From: Schoenoplectus triqueter
Taxonomy: Eukaryota > Streptophyta > Magnoliopsida > Poales > Cyperaceae
Reading direction: 5' to 3'
Assembly (NCBI GenBank): GCA_964058805.1
Contig: CAXKVV010000820.1
Location: 1 to 30,697 of the forward strand
DNA length: 30,697 nt
Shown here piece by piece: positions 10,887-19,599 of the stretch. The first letter of the stretch is position 1; each line of letters begins with the position of its first letter. The notes under the pieces were generated by a model. That model saw nothing but the letters and a program-made list of their open reading frames with translations. It had not been told where the DNA came from and searched no databases. The position numbers were made by a program, and so were the translations under genes.

Positions 10887-12207
10887 CTAGTAAAAAAATT
10901 CATTTCATAATTAATTTATAATTATTGTACTACATTTTTAATCTATCTATCATATAATTAAATAAACAATAAATTCTACAATAAATTCTACAATTAATCT
11001 ACACAATTAAATTAAATTATAATTAATCTACACAATTAAATTAAATTACATTATAATTAATCTACATAATCAAATTAAATTATAATTAATCTACATAATT
11101 AAATTAAGTTATAATTAATCTACACAATTAAATTAATATATAATTATTCTACACAATTAAATTAAATTATAATTAATCTACACAATTAAATTAAATTAAA
11201 TTATAATTAATCTAAAATTAAATTATAATTAATCTACATAATTAAATTAAGTTATAATTAATCTACACAATTAAATTAAATTACAATTAATCTACACAAT
11301 TAAATTAAATTCTAATTAATCTATATAATTAAATTAAATTATAATTAATCTACACAATTAAATTAAATTAAATTATAATTAATCTACATAATTAAATAAA
11401 CAATAAATTCTACAATAAATTCTACAATAAATTCTACAATTAATCTACACAATTAAATTAAATTAAATTATAATTAATCTCCACAATTAAATTAAATTAA
11501 ATTATAATTAATCTACATAATTAAATTAAGTTATAATTAATCTACACAATTAAATTAAATTAAATTATAATTAATCTACATAATTAAATAAACAATAAAT
11601 CTACACAATTAAATTAAATTAAATTATAATTAATCTACATAATTAAATTAAGTTATAATTAATCTACACAATTAAATTAAATTAAATTATAATTAATCTA
11701 CATAATTAAATAAACAATAAATTCTACAATAAATTTTATAATTAATCTACAATAAATTCTACAATTAATCTACACAATTAAATTAAATTAAATTATAATT
11801 AATCTACACAATTAAATTAAATTAAATTATAATTAATCTACATAATTAAATTAAGTTATAATTAATCTACACAATTAAATTAAATTACAATTAATCTACA
11901 TAATTAAATTAAATTACAATTAATCTACACAATTAAATTAAATTATAATTAATCTATATAATTAAATTAAATTATAATTAATCTACACAATTAAATTAAA
12001 TTAAATTAAATTATAATTAATCTACATAATTTCACGTTTAAATTATAATTAATCTACATAATTAGATTAAATTATAATTAATCTACACAATTAAATTAAA
12101 TTAAATTATAATTAATCTACATAATTAAATTAAATTACAATTAATCTACACAATTAAATTAAATTTTAAATAATCTATACAATTAAATAATATTTATAAA
12201 AAATTAC
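10887..12207 (-). other. Predicted 5'-leader intron of the PMD gene
   Basis: On the minus strand a consensus donor (AAG|GTAATTT, exon end at 12208) lies downstream of the TATA box at 12442-12451. A consensus acceptor (CTAG|ATAATG) lies three bases before the PMD start codon at 10883. The enclosed 1321 nt is almost entirely the AT-rich tandem array. Leader introns in plants often raise expression. This is inferred from splice signals only. Confidence 0.55.
10961..12188. repeat. AT-rich tandem array (ATTAATCTACA units)
   Basis: About 1.2 kb of irregular units, roughly 29-34 bp, of the type AATTAAATTAAATTATAATTAATCTACAC/T. ATTAATCTAC occurs about 30 times exactly, plus variants (TCTATA, TCTCCA). 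Longer sub-arrays with AATAAACAATAAATTCTACAAT recur near 10965, 11395, 11585 and 11705, so there is a higher-order period. G is almost absent from the + strand. It sits inside the MULE, between the PMD start codon and the PMD promoter. Confidence 0.95.
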
Positions 12208-12430
12208 CTTTAATTGCAAAATCCACAGAAATGCTAGCGTGCGTTTTTTTCCTCCGGTTCTCTTCCTCTCTCTTCCTCTCTTTCTCTCTTCCTCTCTCTT
12301 CCTCTCTTTCTCTCTTCCTCTCTCTTCCTCTCTCTTCCTCTCTTTCTCTCTTCCTCTCTCTTCCTCTCTTTCTCTCTTCCTCTCTCTTTTCTTTCTATCT
12401 TTCTCTCTCCTGTCAACAACGCGCAGCGCA
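12208..12430 (-). other. Predicted 5' untranslated leader exon of the PMD gene
   Basis: This is the interval between a minus-strand TATA box and the predicted leader-intron donor. It includes the purine-rich (GAGAGAAAGAGAGAGG)n block and a GC hairpin (GCGCAGATGCGCTGCGC type) at 12421-12437. No start codon is used here; translation is expected to begin after the intron, at 10883. Confidence 0.45.
12254..12402. repeat. CT-rich microsatellite-like array
   Basis: Tandem CTCTTCCTCTCTTTCT-type units (GAGA-rich on the PMD sense strand). Unit composition alternates between CTCTTCCTCTCT and CTTTCTCTCTTC. It lies in the presumed PMD 5' leader, where GA/CT tracts are common in plant promoters and 5' UTRs. 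Confidence 0.9.
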
Positions 12431-12441
12431 TCTGCGCGGTG

Positions 12442-12451
12442 ATATATATAT
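12442..12451 (-). promoter_or_regulatory. TATA box of the PMD gene
   Basis: ATATATATAT reads as CATATATATATCACC on the minus strand. It begins 5 bp inside the 68-bp palindrome, mirroring the palindrome-TATA arrangement at the transposase end (8 bp). That symmetry supports it as the PMD promoter. Confidence 0.6.
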
Positions 12452-12455
12452 GGGT

Positions 12456-12523
12456 GAAACGCGCCACTGCCAGTGGCGCGTTTCCTATTAATAGGAAACG
12501 CGCCACTGGCAGTGGCGCGTTTC
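12456..12523. repeat. Perfect 68-bp palindrome at the MULE right end
   Basis: Two 27-bp GC modules (12457-12483 and 12496-12522) of opposite centre base flank CCTATTAATAGG, itself a 12-bp palindrome. One G and one C at the outer edges complete the symmetry. Every base from 12456 to 12523 pairs with its mirror. The outer module is part of the right TIR. Confidence 0.95.
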
Positions 12524-12559
12524 GATTCGTATTTTTGCACTTCCACCGTTATCACTCTT
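12496..12559 (-). repeat. Right terminal inverted repeat of the MULE
   Basis: Its reverse complement matches 4465-4528 block for block: AAGAGTGA at the edge, TACGAATC at the same offset, and the 27-bp palindrome at the inner side. Confidence 0.75.
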
Positions 12560-12887
12560 ATATTTAATAATAATAATTTCATAATTATTATTTATAATAA
12601 AAACTGAAAGAGTTGAGAGGATATATACGCAATCAGGGCAAATTAATTTGATTCTCTGTAGCAATTCTACGCCCAACAAAACAGAGGCAGATTTCTGTTT
12701 TATTTCAAATATTGCTTCTCTTGCTAATAATATACGACATCTTTGCGTCAACCATACAAAACTGTATAATATAATAATGGGAAAGGATTCTTAAATAAAT
12801 GCATTATTCCTGGTGAAACAATACAATGAAACTGAAGAGCATGCACATGTACGATTCACTATCTTGACAATAAGATATTTAAATAAA

Positions 12888-13247
12888 GGGAAGGGATCCC
12901 TTGACAATTAATCTCCAAATAAATATGAAAATTCTTTAAATTAGAAAAAATCTTATAGATATATTCTTCTACTTATAAATTGTTGGTGATTAAAATTTCA
13001 TGTAATTTCATTATTGTTTGCTAGGCAATTAAAAACAATCAAAATGTTATTCACTTTGTAATGATTCCAATTTAACGGTCTTTGATGGACTATCAAATAA
13101 TAATCAAATTACATAAAATTTAAATCACCATCAATCTATAAATAGAAAAAAATATCTATAAGATTTTTTTATTTTTATTTTTTTATATTTATTTAAAGAT
13201 TCATTGTCAAAATTGTTAAAATAATCATTGTCAAGTTATCCCTTCCC
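12888..13247. mobile_element. MULE-type MITE, copy 2, with 9-bp target duplication
   Basis: This 360-bp element begins GGGAAGGGATCCCTTGACAAT, and its right end is ATTGTCAAGTTATCCCTTCCC. It is flanked by TTAAATAAA on both sides (12879-12887 and 13248-13256), a 9-bp direct duplication as expected for Mutator superfamily insertions. It is non-coding. This is the best-preserved member of the family also seen at 2040-2413, 18524-18862 and 24319-24714. Confidence 0.85.
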
Positions 13248-13482
13248 TTAAATAAAGTCAAAATTTATTGAAAATGGGCTTTTTCCCAACCTGCGTCCAT
13301 TTCAGTAATATCCTAATTAAGGGATGATTGAAAAAAAAAACTTCCAGTAAAGGTCTCAACTATGCAAATTTGAAAACTTTATACTCGAACAAATATTTAG
13401 TTTTAACAATGTAATGCATTAAAACTGATATTTTCGTCCAAATATTGTCAAATTAATACTTCTACAGAGATTTTAGAACTAA

Positions 13483-13868
13483 TATATATATATATATATA
13501 GAGAGAGGTTGACTAAAATGCAACGTGTTGAACGGATGTACCCGTGCAACACGTTAAAATCTCAAAATTTAAGTTAAAAATGATCGATCCAAACCGTTCA
13601 ATTTATTCTTCATATTAAATTCTTATAGAAAATCAAATTTTACATTTTTTGAAAATTTTTTGGGTAAGAAAAAAGCTGCTTGATTTAAGGAATTTGGATC
13701 GTCCAATAGTGATGATTTTCTTCTTACCCAAAAAAATAGCAAAAAAATTTTAAAAAATGTAAAATTTGATTTTCTACAAGAATTTAATATAAAGAATAAA
13801 TTGAACGGTTTGGATCGATCATTTTTAACATAAATTTTGAGATTTTAACGCGTTGCATTTTAGTCAAC

Positions 13869-13901
<33 letters not shown>
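13483..13901. mobile_element. Foldback (hairpin) MITE, copy 2
   Basis: The arms begin (AT)n-GAGAGAGGTTGACTAAAATGCAAC and end GTTGCATTTTAGTCAACCTCTCTC-(AT)n. They pair inward through 'GATCGATCCAAACCGTTCAATTTATTCTT' over most of the element. The middle loop carries 'GCTTGATTTAAGGAATTTGG'. It is related to the hairpins at 2471-2858 and 18863-19318, and all three abut (AT)n/(GA)n tracts. Confidence 0.75.
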
Positions 13902-14425
13902 CTATGCAAATTAATATTGTTGTTGTAATGCATCTATGTTGCGTGTTAGATATTTTTAATTAATCCAAAGAGTAATAGAATCATAGATTATAAAAAACAA
14001 TTATGATCAAAATATTATCTAATAGTGAGCATCTTTTTTTTTGCAAAATTTGGAGGCCATTGCTTATTTCTTCTTAGAGTCATTAAGGAAATAAGATGAA
14101 GTTACAAAAATAAATAGTAATACAATTTTTCGAAGAAATGAGGGACAATTGACCCCTAAACGCTAAAGTAAGTCCATCATGATCACAATCTAGAACATAT
14201 ACAATTATCAGTCTTTGTTTTACTAGAATACTTGCAGTATATATTTTAAATAATTGAGTACATCATAATTCTATATATAATTTCTTATTCTTCTTCAGTT
14301 CTACATGATCAAGACATTTGTAACATATGCCACACATGTGAGACTATCTCATATAATTTGGGTACACCGTTCACACAACTTTTGGAGTGAAGACTTAAGT
14401 TTATAATCATTTTCCATTTCACTAA
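13902..14425. other. Intergenic spacer, nothing recognised
   Basis: AT-rich sequence between two MITEs. No gene, RNA gene or further repeat is seen. Confidence 0.4.
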
Positions 14426-14800
14426 GAGCATTCCCATTGCATTATCATGATTGTCAAATTCTATTTGGTAATTGTCAATTTATTTTCAGAGATGCATGGA
14501 GTAGACAAAATTAGACAATTATCAAATTTTGACAAAACACATTAGCGGAGCAAATTACAGAAAAAAAAATAAATCATTGAAGAGTTGTAAATTGATTGTC
14601 AACGATGCAGCATATCTTTTCTGAAGGATTTTCTAATCTATTTTGATGACGTGGCAGAATTACAAATCAAATTGATTGTCAGCGATGTTGATGCTCAGAA
14701 AGTATTCGCATCTAGCTGGCAAATTGATTGTCAAATCTCAGTTGACAATTGTCATTTTAATTTCAGAAACACAAAGACTAGGCAAGCGATGCCGATGCTC
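14426..14800. mobile_element. PIF/Harbinger (Tourist-like) MITE
   Basis: This 375-bp unit starts GAGCATTCCCATTGC and its right end reads, in reverse complement, GAGCATCGGCATCGC. It is flanked by TAA on both sides (14423-14425 and 14801-14803), the usual 3-bp Harbinger target. The interior has repeated 'AAATTGATTGTCA' phrases and no coding capacity. It lies about 580 bp upstream of the P450 TATA box. Confidence 0.75.
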
Positions 14801-14803
14801 TAA

Positions 14804-15379
14804 GTTTGATAGTCTATTTGACAAGTCACGTCAACAGATGAGCAGAAAATTAATTATGACGGCACTACTTTGAGAATTTCATTCTTATTAAAAAATATCA
14901 CTTTTAAAAAAAAATCATCAATTTAATTTTATAATGTGACGTAAAAATTTAATTTTGATAATCAGCACGCGGATAAATGCCATCCTTAACCTTTGCCTAA
15001 TTGAATTGCGTCGTTGCCCATACAACCACCATGCAAAACATGGCGCTGTATTTGCTACAGCCACAAAGCATCCCACAAAATGAATTTGCGCACGAGGTGC
15101 CCGTGAGATAAATTCCATCTCCTTTCAATAGGGGGGCCCTGCTTTGTATTTCGGTTCCCAAGTCGGCACAACCCCTCTACTGAACTTCTGATTTGAATGG
15201 AGACAATAAAGGCCACTTGCTCCATAGCCTAGAACTAAAATAATGCCCACATGCCTGATGCCTCCCTCCTGTTCTCTATCATACACCCTTTCAGGTTTTA
15301 ACAAACAAACAACAATAGCTGTTTACTTCCTATCTCTGTCAATTAGCTGGTTCCATGTGTGCCTCTGCAGCTTGTGCTG
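14804..15379. other. Upstream region of the P450 gene
   Basis: Non-coding region 5' of the P450 promoter. An open frame that begins at 15243 runs into the P450 but starts upstream of the TATA box, so it is taken as untranscribed. No specific regulatory element beyond the TATA box is claimed. Confidence 0.45.
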
Positions 15380-15389
15380 TATATATATA
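15380..15389 (+). promoter_or_regulatory. TATA box of the CYP94-like gene
   Basis: TATATATATA lies 127 bp upstream of the ATG at 15516. A pyrimidine-rich leader (CTCTCTCTCT near 15455-15465) follows, as in many plant genes. It decides the start: the ATG at 15243 lies before the TATA box. Confidence 0.65.
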
Positions 15390-15515
15390 CTCGACTCATT
15401 CCGCCCCCTTCTGTTCTATTATCCACAACTCAGTTTACTCTTTCTAGTTTCAACTCTCTCTCTCTCTTGGATATATCCTCACAATTCTGATCAGTTAAAG
15501 GGGGAGAAAATAGAT

Positions 15516-16997
15516 ATGGAGATGCAAACACTACAATCAATCTTGGGTCTTGCTTTTTTCTTCTTTACCTCCCTCTTTCTACTCTCTGCTCTGCTCATCA
15601 AAGCATTGTCTCTCTCTCGGCGCCGCTACTGCGATTGTGAAGTATGCAAAGCTTATTTGACTGGATCATGGATGACCCAATTCCCGAATCTGGCCGACTG
15701 GTATGTGAACCTTCTCCGCAACTCTCCGACCGGTTCGATCCATCTTCATGTGATGAACAATGTGGTCACCGCAAACCCAGCAAATGTTGAGCATATGCTG
15801 AAGACCAACTTCCACAATTATCCGAAAGGAAAGCGATTTTCGGCCATACTCGGGGATTTACTTGGCAATGGCATCTTCACGGCTGATGGCCGAGCCTGGC
15901 ATAACCAGCGCAAGACTGCCAGCTTGGCGCTTGGTGGAGCATCCGTTAGAAAACATGCTTTTGATGTAGTCAATGAGGAGATCAGAACCGGACTCGTACC
16001 TCTACTGTCTTCAGGCTCAGTTGATTTACAAGAAATTTTCAGCAAGTATTCCTTCAGTACAATATGCAAAATTTCCTTTGGGCTCGATCCTGAAGAGCTG
16101 GAGCTACCGCTTCCCTTGTCAGCATATGTGGCTGCATTCAACAGCGCTTCGAGGCTGTGTGCATTGCGGGCCACCGTGCCAATTCCATTTGTATGGAAAC
16201 TGAAGCGGTTTCTCAACATCGGTTCTGAAAAGGAGCTCAAACACGCTATCAAAATGGTCAATGAGCTTGCAACCATTGTCATAAGTAATCGCCGAAAATT
16301 GGACTCCAAAGACAACCACAACCTCCTCTCTCGTTTCATGAACACCGCTAACAGAGAGGAAATAGATGATTTATATCTTCGGGATGTGGTCGTAAGCTTC
16401 CTGTTGGCTGGAAGAGATACGGTTGCATATGGTCTAGCAGCATTCTTCCTCCTGCTCTCGAAAAACCCTTCCGTGCTACGCGCCATTAGGGAAGAGATCT
16501 CCCATGTCACAAAAGGGAAAACCAATTATGAAATAAGCCAGGACGACATCAAGTCCATGCACTATGTCCACGCGGCCTTGCACGAGAGCATGCGGCTCCT
16601 GCCACCGGTGCCGTTCGACTCCAAATTTGCAGCTGGAGATGACAAACTGCCTGATGGAACAGAAGTAAAAGAAGGTACTAGAGTTACATACCATTCGTAC
16701 TCCATGGCACGGATGAAGAGCTTGTGGGGACCCGATTGCAATGAGTTCAGGCCCGAGAGATGGCTCAGCAAGGACGGTGTTTTCATTCCGGAGAGCCCGT
16801 TTAAGTACCCAGTGTTTCAAGCAGGGTTGCGGGTTTGCCTTGGAAGGGAGCTAGCATTGATGGAAATGAAAACCGTGATCATATCGGTGTTGCGCGAGTT
16901 CGATGTGGAGGTGGTTTTGAGAGATTTTCCACGGTTTGCCCCTGGGCTAACAGCATCTTTTCAAGGCGGAGTACCAGCTTGTATCAGGCGAAGATAA
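15516..16997 (+). CDS. Cytochrome P450, CYP94-like (intronless)
   Basis: A single exon of 493 aa, the normal length for CYP94. The N-terminal hydrophobic anchor (residues ~8-30) would place it on the ER. P450 landmarks in order: AGRDT (298-302, I-helix oxygen-activation motif), ESMR (357-360, ExxR), FRPERW (411-416), and the heme loop FQAGLRVCLG with the Cys ligand at 441. CYP94 character shows in GIFTADGRAWHNQRK, KISFGLDPEELELPLP and YHSYSMARMKSLWG. CYP94 enzymes are fatty-acid omega-hydroxylases or oxidise jasmonoyl-isoleucine (CYP94B/C); the subfamily cannot be fixed by eye. Two key-motif positions are unusual: Val after AGRDT, where Thr/Ser is usual, and Leu where CYP94 usually has Pro in the heme loop. 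AATAAA at 17068 is a likely poly(A) signal. Confidence 0.9.
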   Translation: MEMQTLQSILGLAFFFFTSLFLLSALLIKALSLSRRRYCDCEVCKAYLTGSWMTQFPNLADWYVNLLRNSPTGSIHLHVMNNVVTANPANVEHMLKTNFHNYPKGKRFSAILGDLLGNGIFTADGRAWHNQRKTASLALGGASVRKHAFDVVNEEIRTGLVPLLSSGSVDLQEIFSKYSFSTICKISFGLDPEELELPLPLSAYVAAFNSASRLCALRATVPIPFVWKLKRFLNIGSEKELKHAIKMVNELATIVISNRRKLDSKDNHNLLSRFMNTANREEIDDLYLRDVVVSFLLAGRDTVAYGLAAFFLLLSKNPSVLRAIREEISHVTKGKTNYEISQDDIKSMHYVHAALHESMRLLPPVPFDSKFAAGDDKLPDGTEVKEGTRVTYHSYSMARMKSLWGPDCNEFRPERWLSKDGVFIPESPFKYPVFQAGLRVCLGRELALMEMKTVIISVLREFDVEVVLRDFPRFAPGLTASFQGGVPACIRRR

Positions 16998-17074
16998 TCA
17001 TGGGAAAATTTTAGGCTATTTTGTATATATGTCCTCAATAGAGAAATCATTGTAAAGAGAATTAGAAAATAAAT

Positions 17075-18523
17075 TATGGAATAATACAGATGCAGAATTT
17101 TTTTTTATGGTTCTGAACTTAATCTACGACAGTTAGCCTGCAGTTATGTTTTGGAAGATACATTGACGACTAAAAGTGACTGTAGTACATCCACAATTAT
17201 TGTGATGACGCCGCAATTCTTATCCTTCTCACTTAATTAGTTCTCAGCCCTTCACCTTCAATTATAAAGTCAAAGGATTGCATGGCTTTTTGTTAAATCA
17301 TGTCATCATATCCCTTGTTTCGTAGCTGTTTAAAAGTAACAACTGAAGTGATTTAAGATAGAGTAAAGTGATGTTTTAAAGCTCAAAAATTATTATTTTT
17401 TTTCAATATTCTTAAATACTACTGTTTTAAGACGACTTAATTTTTATTCTTATTAATTTTACTATACTTGCCAAAAGGGAATAATATATTTGGATTGTCC
17501 TTCATGTATATATTGAATTAGTGATATATTCATTGCAGTGGCAAGTAGCCAATTAATTAGTGGAGAAAACCTATAAACATGGCGGGTTCTCATTTAAACC
17601 AAAGGAAAAAAAAAGCAGAGAATAAATTTGGGGATTCCTTTTAATGTCGTTTTCTTTCAAATTAATTAAAAGAAAATTACCAATTAATTTTGAAAACCAA
17701 CCAAATCAGAGACACCTCGAATAATTTGAAAAATATTTTTGTACATTCGCATATCTTGGGATTCGTGATTAATGCGTGTTAATGCCCTATTTAAAACGTG
17801 ATGGCAAGTTTCAAAGTATATTTTTATTTAAAGATTCAGTCAAGAACAATTGCGTAATGCATTTGTTTTATATCCTTGTGCGACAAAGAGCTCCGTTGCA
17901 TGTTTAATTACTTGCTAATCTATTTTTAATTTGTGCTTAGCTGTGTATTAATTTCATAATGAGGATTAACTAATGCTAAGAGAGCCACTTGTCGACAGTT
18001 GGTACGTGGGGGTAGGTGGATTAGCAGAGACCCCACAAGCTCAATGATATGTCTGGAAAATAATTAATCAGAGCTAATTTTTAAATAAAAGACGCATAAG
18101 AAATAAACTTATGCTTTATCCTCTATCGCACGGCAATACTATTCCTGCGTGTGATAGTGCATGTTACACGCTCTTATCATAATCTGATTTTTCAATGGAG
18201 CATTACAGAATCGGCTGTTTCTCAGACTTTTTTTTAAAAAAAAATAGTAAAACAAATTAAACTTGTAAAATAAAATTCATTACTTTGGAAAATTGCATTC
18301 ACAAATTGTGAATAAATAAGTAAATTTCCAAAAGCTGTAAATCTATACATATAAATTAACTATGAAGAAAAAAAATATAAAAATTATACGGATGAAAACG
18401 TGTTCTTTGTTTTTTTTTCCTTTTTGTTTGTAGTTGTTTAAGAACCCAAGTTGTGATGTTTAATTGTTGAATTATTAGTGGATGTATTTAATTTGATCCG
18501 TTTCCGAGTATTTCTGGATTCTA
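17075..18523. other. AT-rich intergenic region, nothing recognised
   Basis: About 1.4 kb with stop codons in all frames. No RNA gene, TIR element or long repeat is seen. A short phrase TGATCCGTTTCCGA repeats at about 18495 and 18551. Confidence 0.4.
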
Positions 18524-18861
18524 GGGAAGAAAGGGATCCAAATCAACCTATGATCCGTTTCCGAATATTCTTCTTATTAGAGTTTTATTTTTAAATCTAA
18601 AAAATAGAAAAAAAAACTTATTACTATGTTCTTCTACTTATAGATTGATAGCCTATGAAAATTCATGCAATTTCATTAATGTTTGATAATTCATCAAAAA
18701 TTATTAAATTTAACTGTCTTTCACTAATATTTGTAACGGTTCTAAATTAATAGTCTTTGATGAATTATCAGACATTAATTAAATTATATGAAATTTGACG
18801 AGCTATCAATCTATAAGTAAAAAAATATATCTATATTTTTTTCTATTTTTAGAATTTTTAT

Positions 18862-18862
<1 letters not shown>
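18524..18862. mobile_element. MULE-type MITE, copy 3, truncated on the right
   Basis: It begins GGGAAGAAAGGGATCCAAAT, like the family left end. It contains the shared core (CTTCTACTTATAGATTGATAG; TTTGATGAATTATCAGACATTAATT; ATCAATCTATAAGTA). Where other copies continue to their right TIR, this one stops at 18862, exactly where the (AT)n/hairpin element begins. A nested insertion or deletion is inferred. Confidence 0.6.
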
Positions 18863-18892
<30 letters not shown>

Positions 18893-19318
18893 TGAGGCTA
18901 TGGTGCTTTGCGAAGCACAAAACCTCCCGTGCTTCGCGTCCGTATCTCGAATTTGAAAGTTCATACACCCGATCCAAACCGTTGAACATGATCTTCATAT
19001 TGAACTATCTTTGGAGATCAAAATTTATATTTTTTTAAATTTTTTTGCTATTTTTTAGATGGGTACAAAATCGCTAGTTTTGGATGGTGCAGAAATCGTT
19101 AGATCAGCAAATTTTATACTCATTTAAAAAATAGCAAAAAAATTCAAAAAAATATAAAATTTGATCTCCAAAGATATTTCAATATGAAGATCATGTTCAA
19201 CGGTTTGGATCGAGCGTATGAACTTTCAAATTCGAGATACGGATGCGAAGCACGGGAGGTTTTGTGCTTCGCGAAACACCATAGCCTCACTCATATATAT
19301 ATATATATATATATATAT
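18863..19318. mobile_element. Foldback (hairpin) MITE, copy 3, near-perfect arms
   Basis: The two arms, each near 190 bp, are almost exact inverse copies. The left arm starts AGTGAGGCTATGGTGCTTTG and the right arm ends CACCATAGCCTCACT. Pairing runs through CGAAGCACAAAACCTCCCG, CCGTATCTCGAATTTGAAAG and GATCCAAACCGTTGAACATG, with only scattered mismatches. The loop is about 50 nt near 19065-19115. (AT)n(AG)n borders the left and (AT)n the right. A transcript across it would fold into a long hairpin. Confidence 0.85.
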
Positions 19319-19413
19319 TTAAATTTAAAGTATGACCCTGCTATTATTATTCAAAAATAATAATAGATTTGGATCCGGAAAGAAAGCTTAATGGAATGGA
19401 GATAATTGATGAC

Positions 19414-19588
19414 GGATTCACATCTGCTGCCATAATGATGATGGCAGGGTTCTGTCATTGAGTCAATGACAGGTGAGGCCCACAAAATAAAAAATAAAAC
19501 TCCACCCCCTCTTATTTTGAGGATCTCACCTGCCATTGACTCAATGGCAGGGCCCTGCTATCACCATTATGACAGCAGATGTGAACCC
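19414..19588. mobile_element. 175-bp foldback element with 10-bp target duplication
   Basis: The left arm starts GGATTCACATCTGCTGCC and the right arm ends in its inverse, CAGCAGATGTGAACCC. The arms (about 65 bp each) pair through 'CATTGAGTCAATGACAGGTGAG'. The loop includes CACAAAATAAAAAATAAAAC. The 10-mer AATTGATGAC flanks both sides (19404-19413 and 19589-19598). A 9-10 bp duplication suggests a Mutator-type origin. Confidence 0.85.
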
Positions 19589-19599
19589 AATTGATGACT

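Larger units (their letters stand above)
4465..12559. mobile_element. Mutator-like DNA transposon (MULE) with transposase and PMD genes
   Basis: The ends form a 64-bp TIR, 4465-4528 against 12496-12559. It starts AAGAGTGA, has TACGAATC at the same offset in both, and ends in a shared 27-bp palindrome; about 80% of positions match. The flanking 9-mers ATTAATAAT (left) and ATATTTAAT (right) agree at 6 of 9 positions. That fits an eroded 9-bp Mutator duplication, but the surroundings are AT-rich and the boundary could shift by some 20 bases. Inside are a MURA-type transposase (+) and a plant-mobile-domain gene (-), convergent with 3' ends about 230 bp apart. Both frames read through without stops or frameshifts, so the element may be autonomous or recently active. 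Confidence 0.85.

Noticed and set aside
10961..12188. CRISPR-like or centromeric satellite interpretation of the AT-rich array
   Set aside because: Units are irregular, lack unique spacers, and the array is confined within one transposon, so neither reading fits.
12175..12582. Arg/Glu-rich and Ser/Leu-rich open frames across the CT array
   Set aside because: They are translations of a microsatellite-like tract lying in a probable 5' leader; no domain is present and both strands are equally open.
15243..15515. N-terminal extension of the P450 from an upstream in-frame ATG
   Set aside because: It would start before the TATA box at 15380 and add 91 residues absent from CYP94 proteins; the ATG at 15516 gives the usual length and anchor.
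15818..16525. 235-codon open frame antisense to the P450
   Set aside because: It is a shadow of the GC-richer P450 coding sequence and has no family resemblance.
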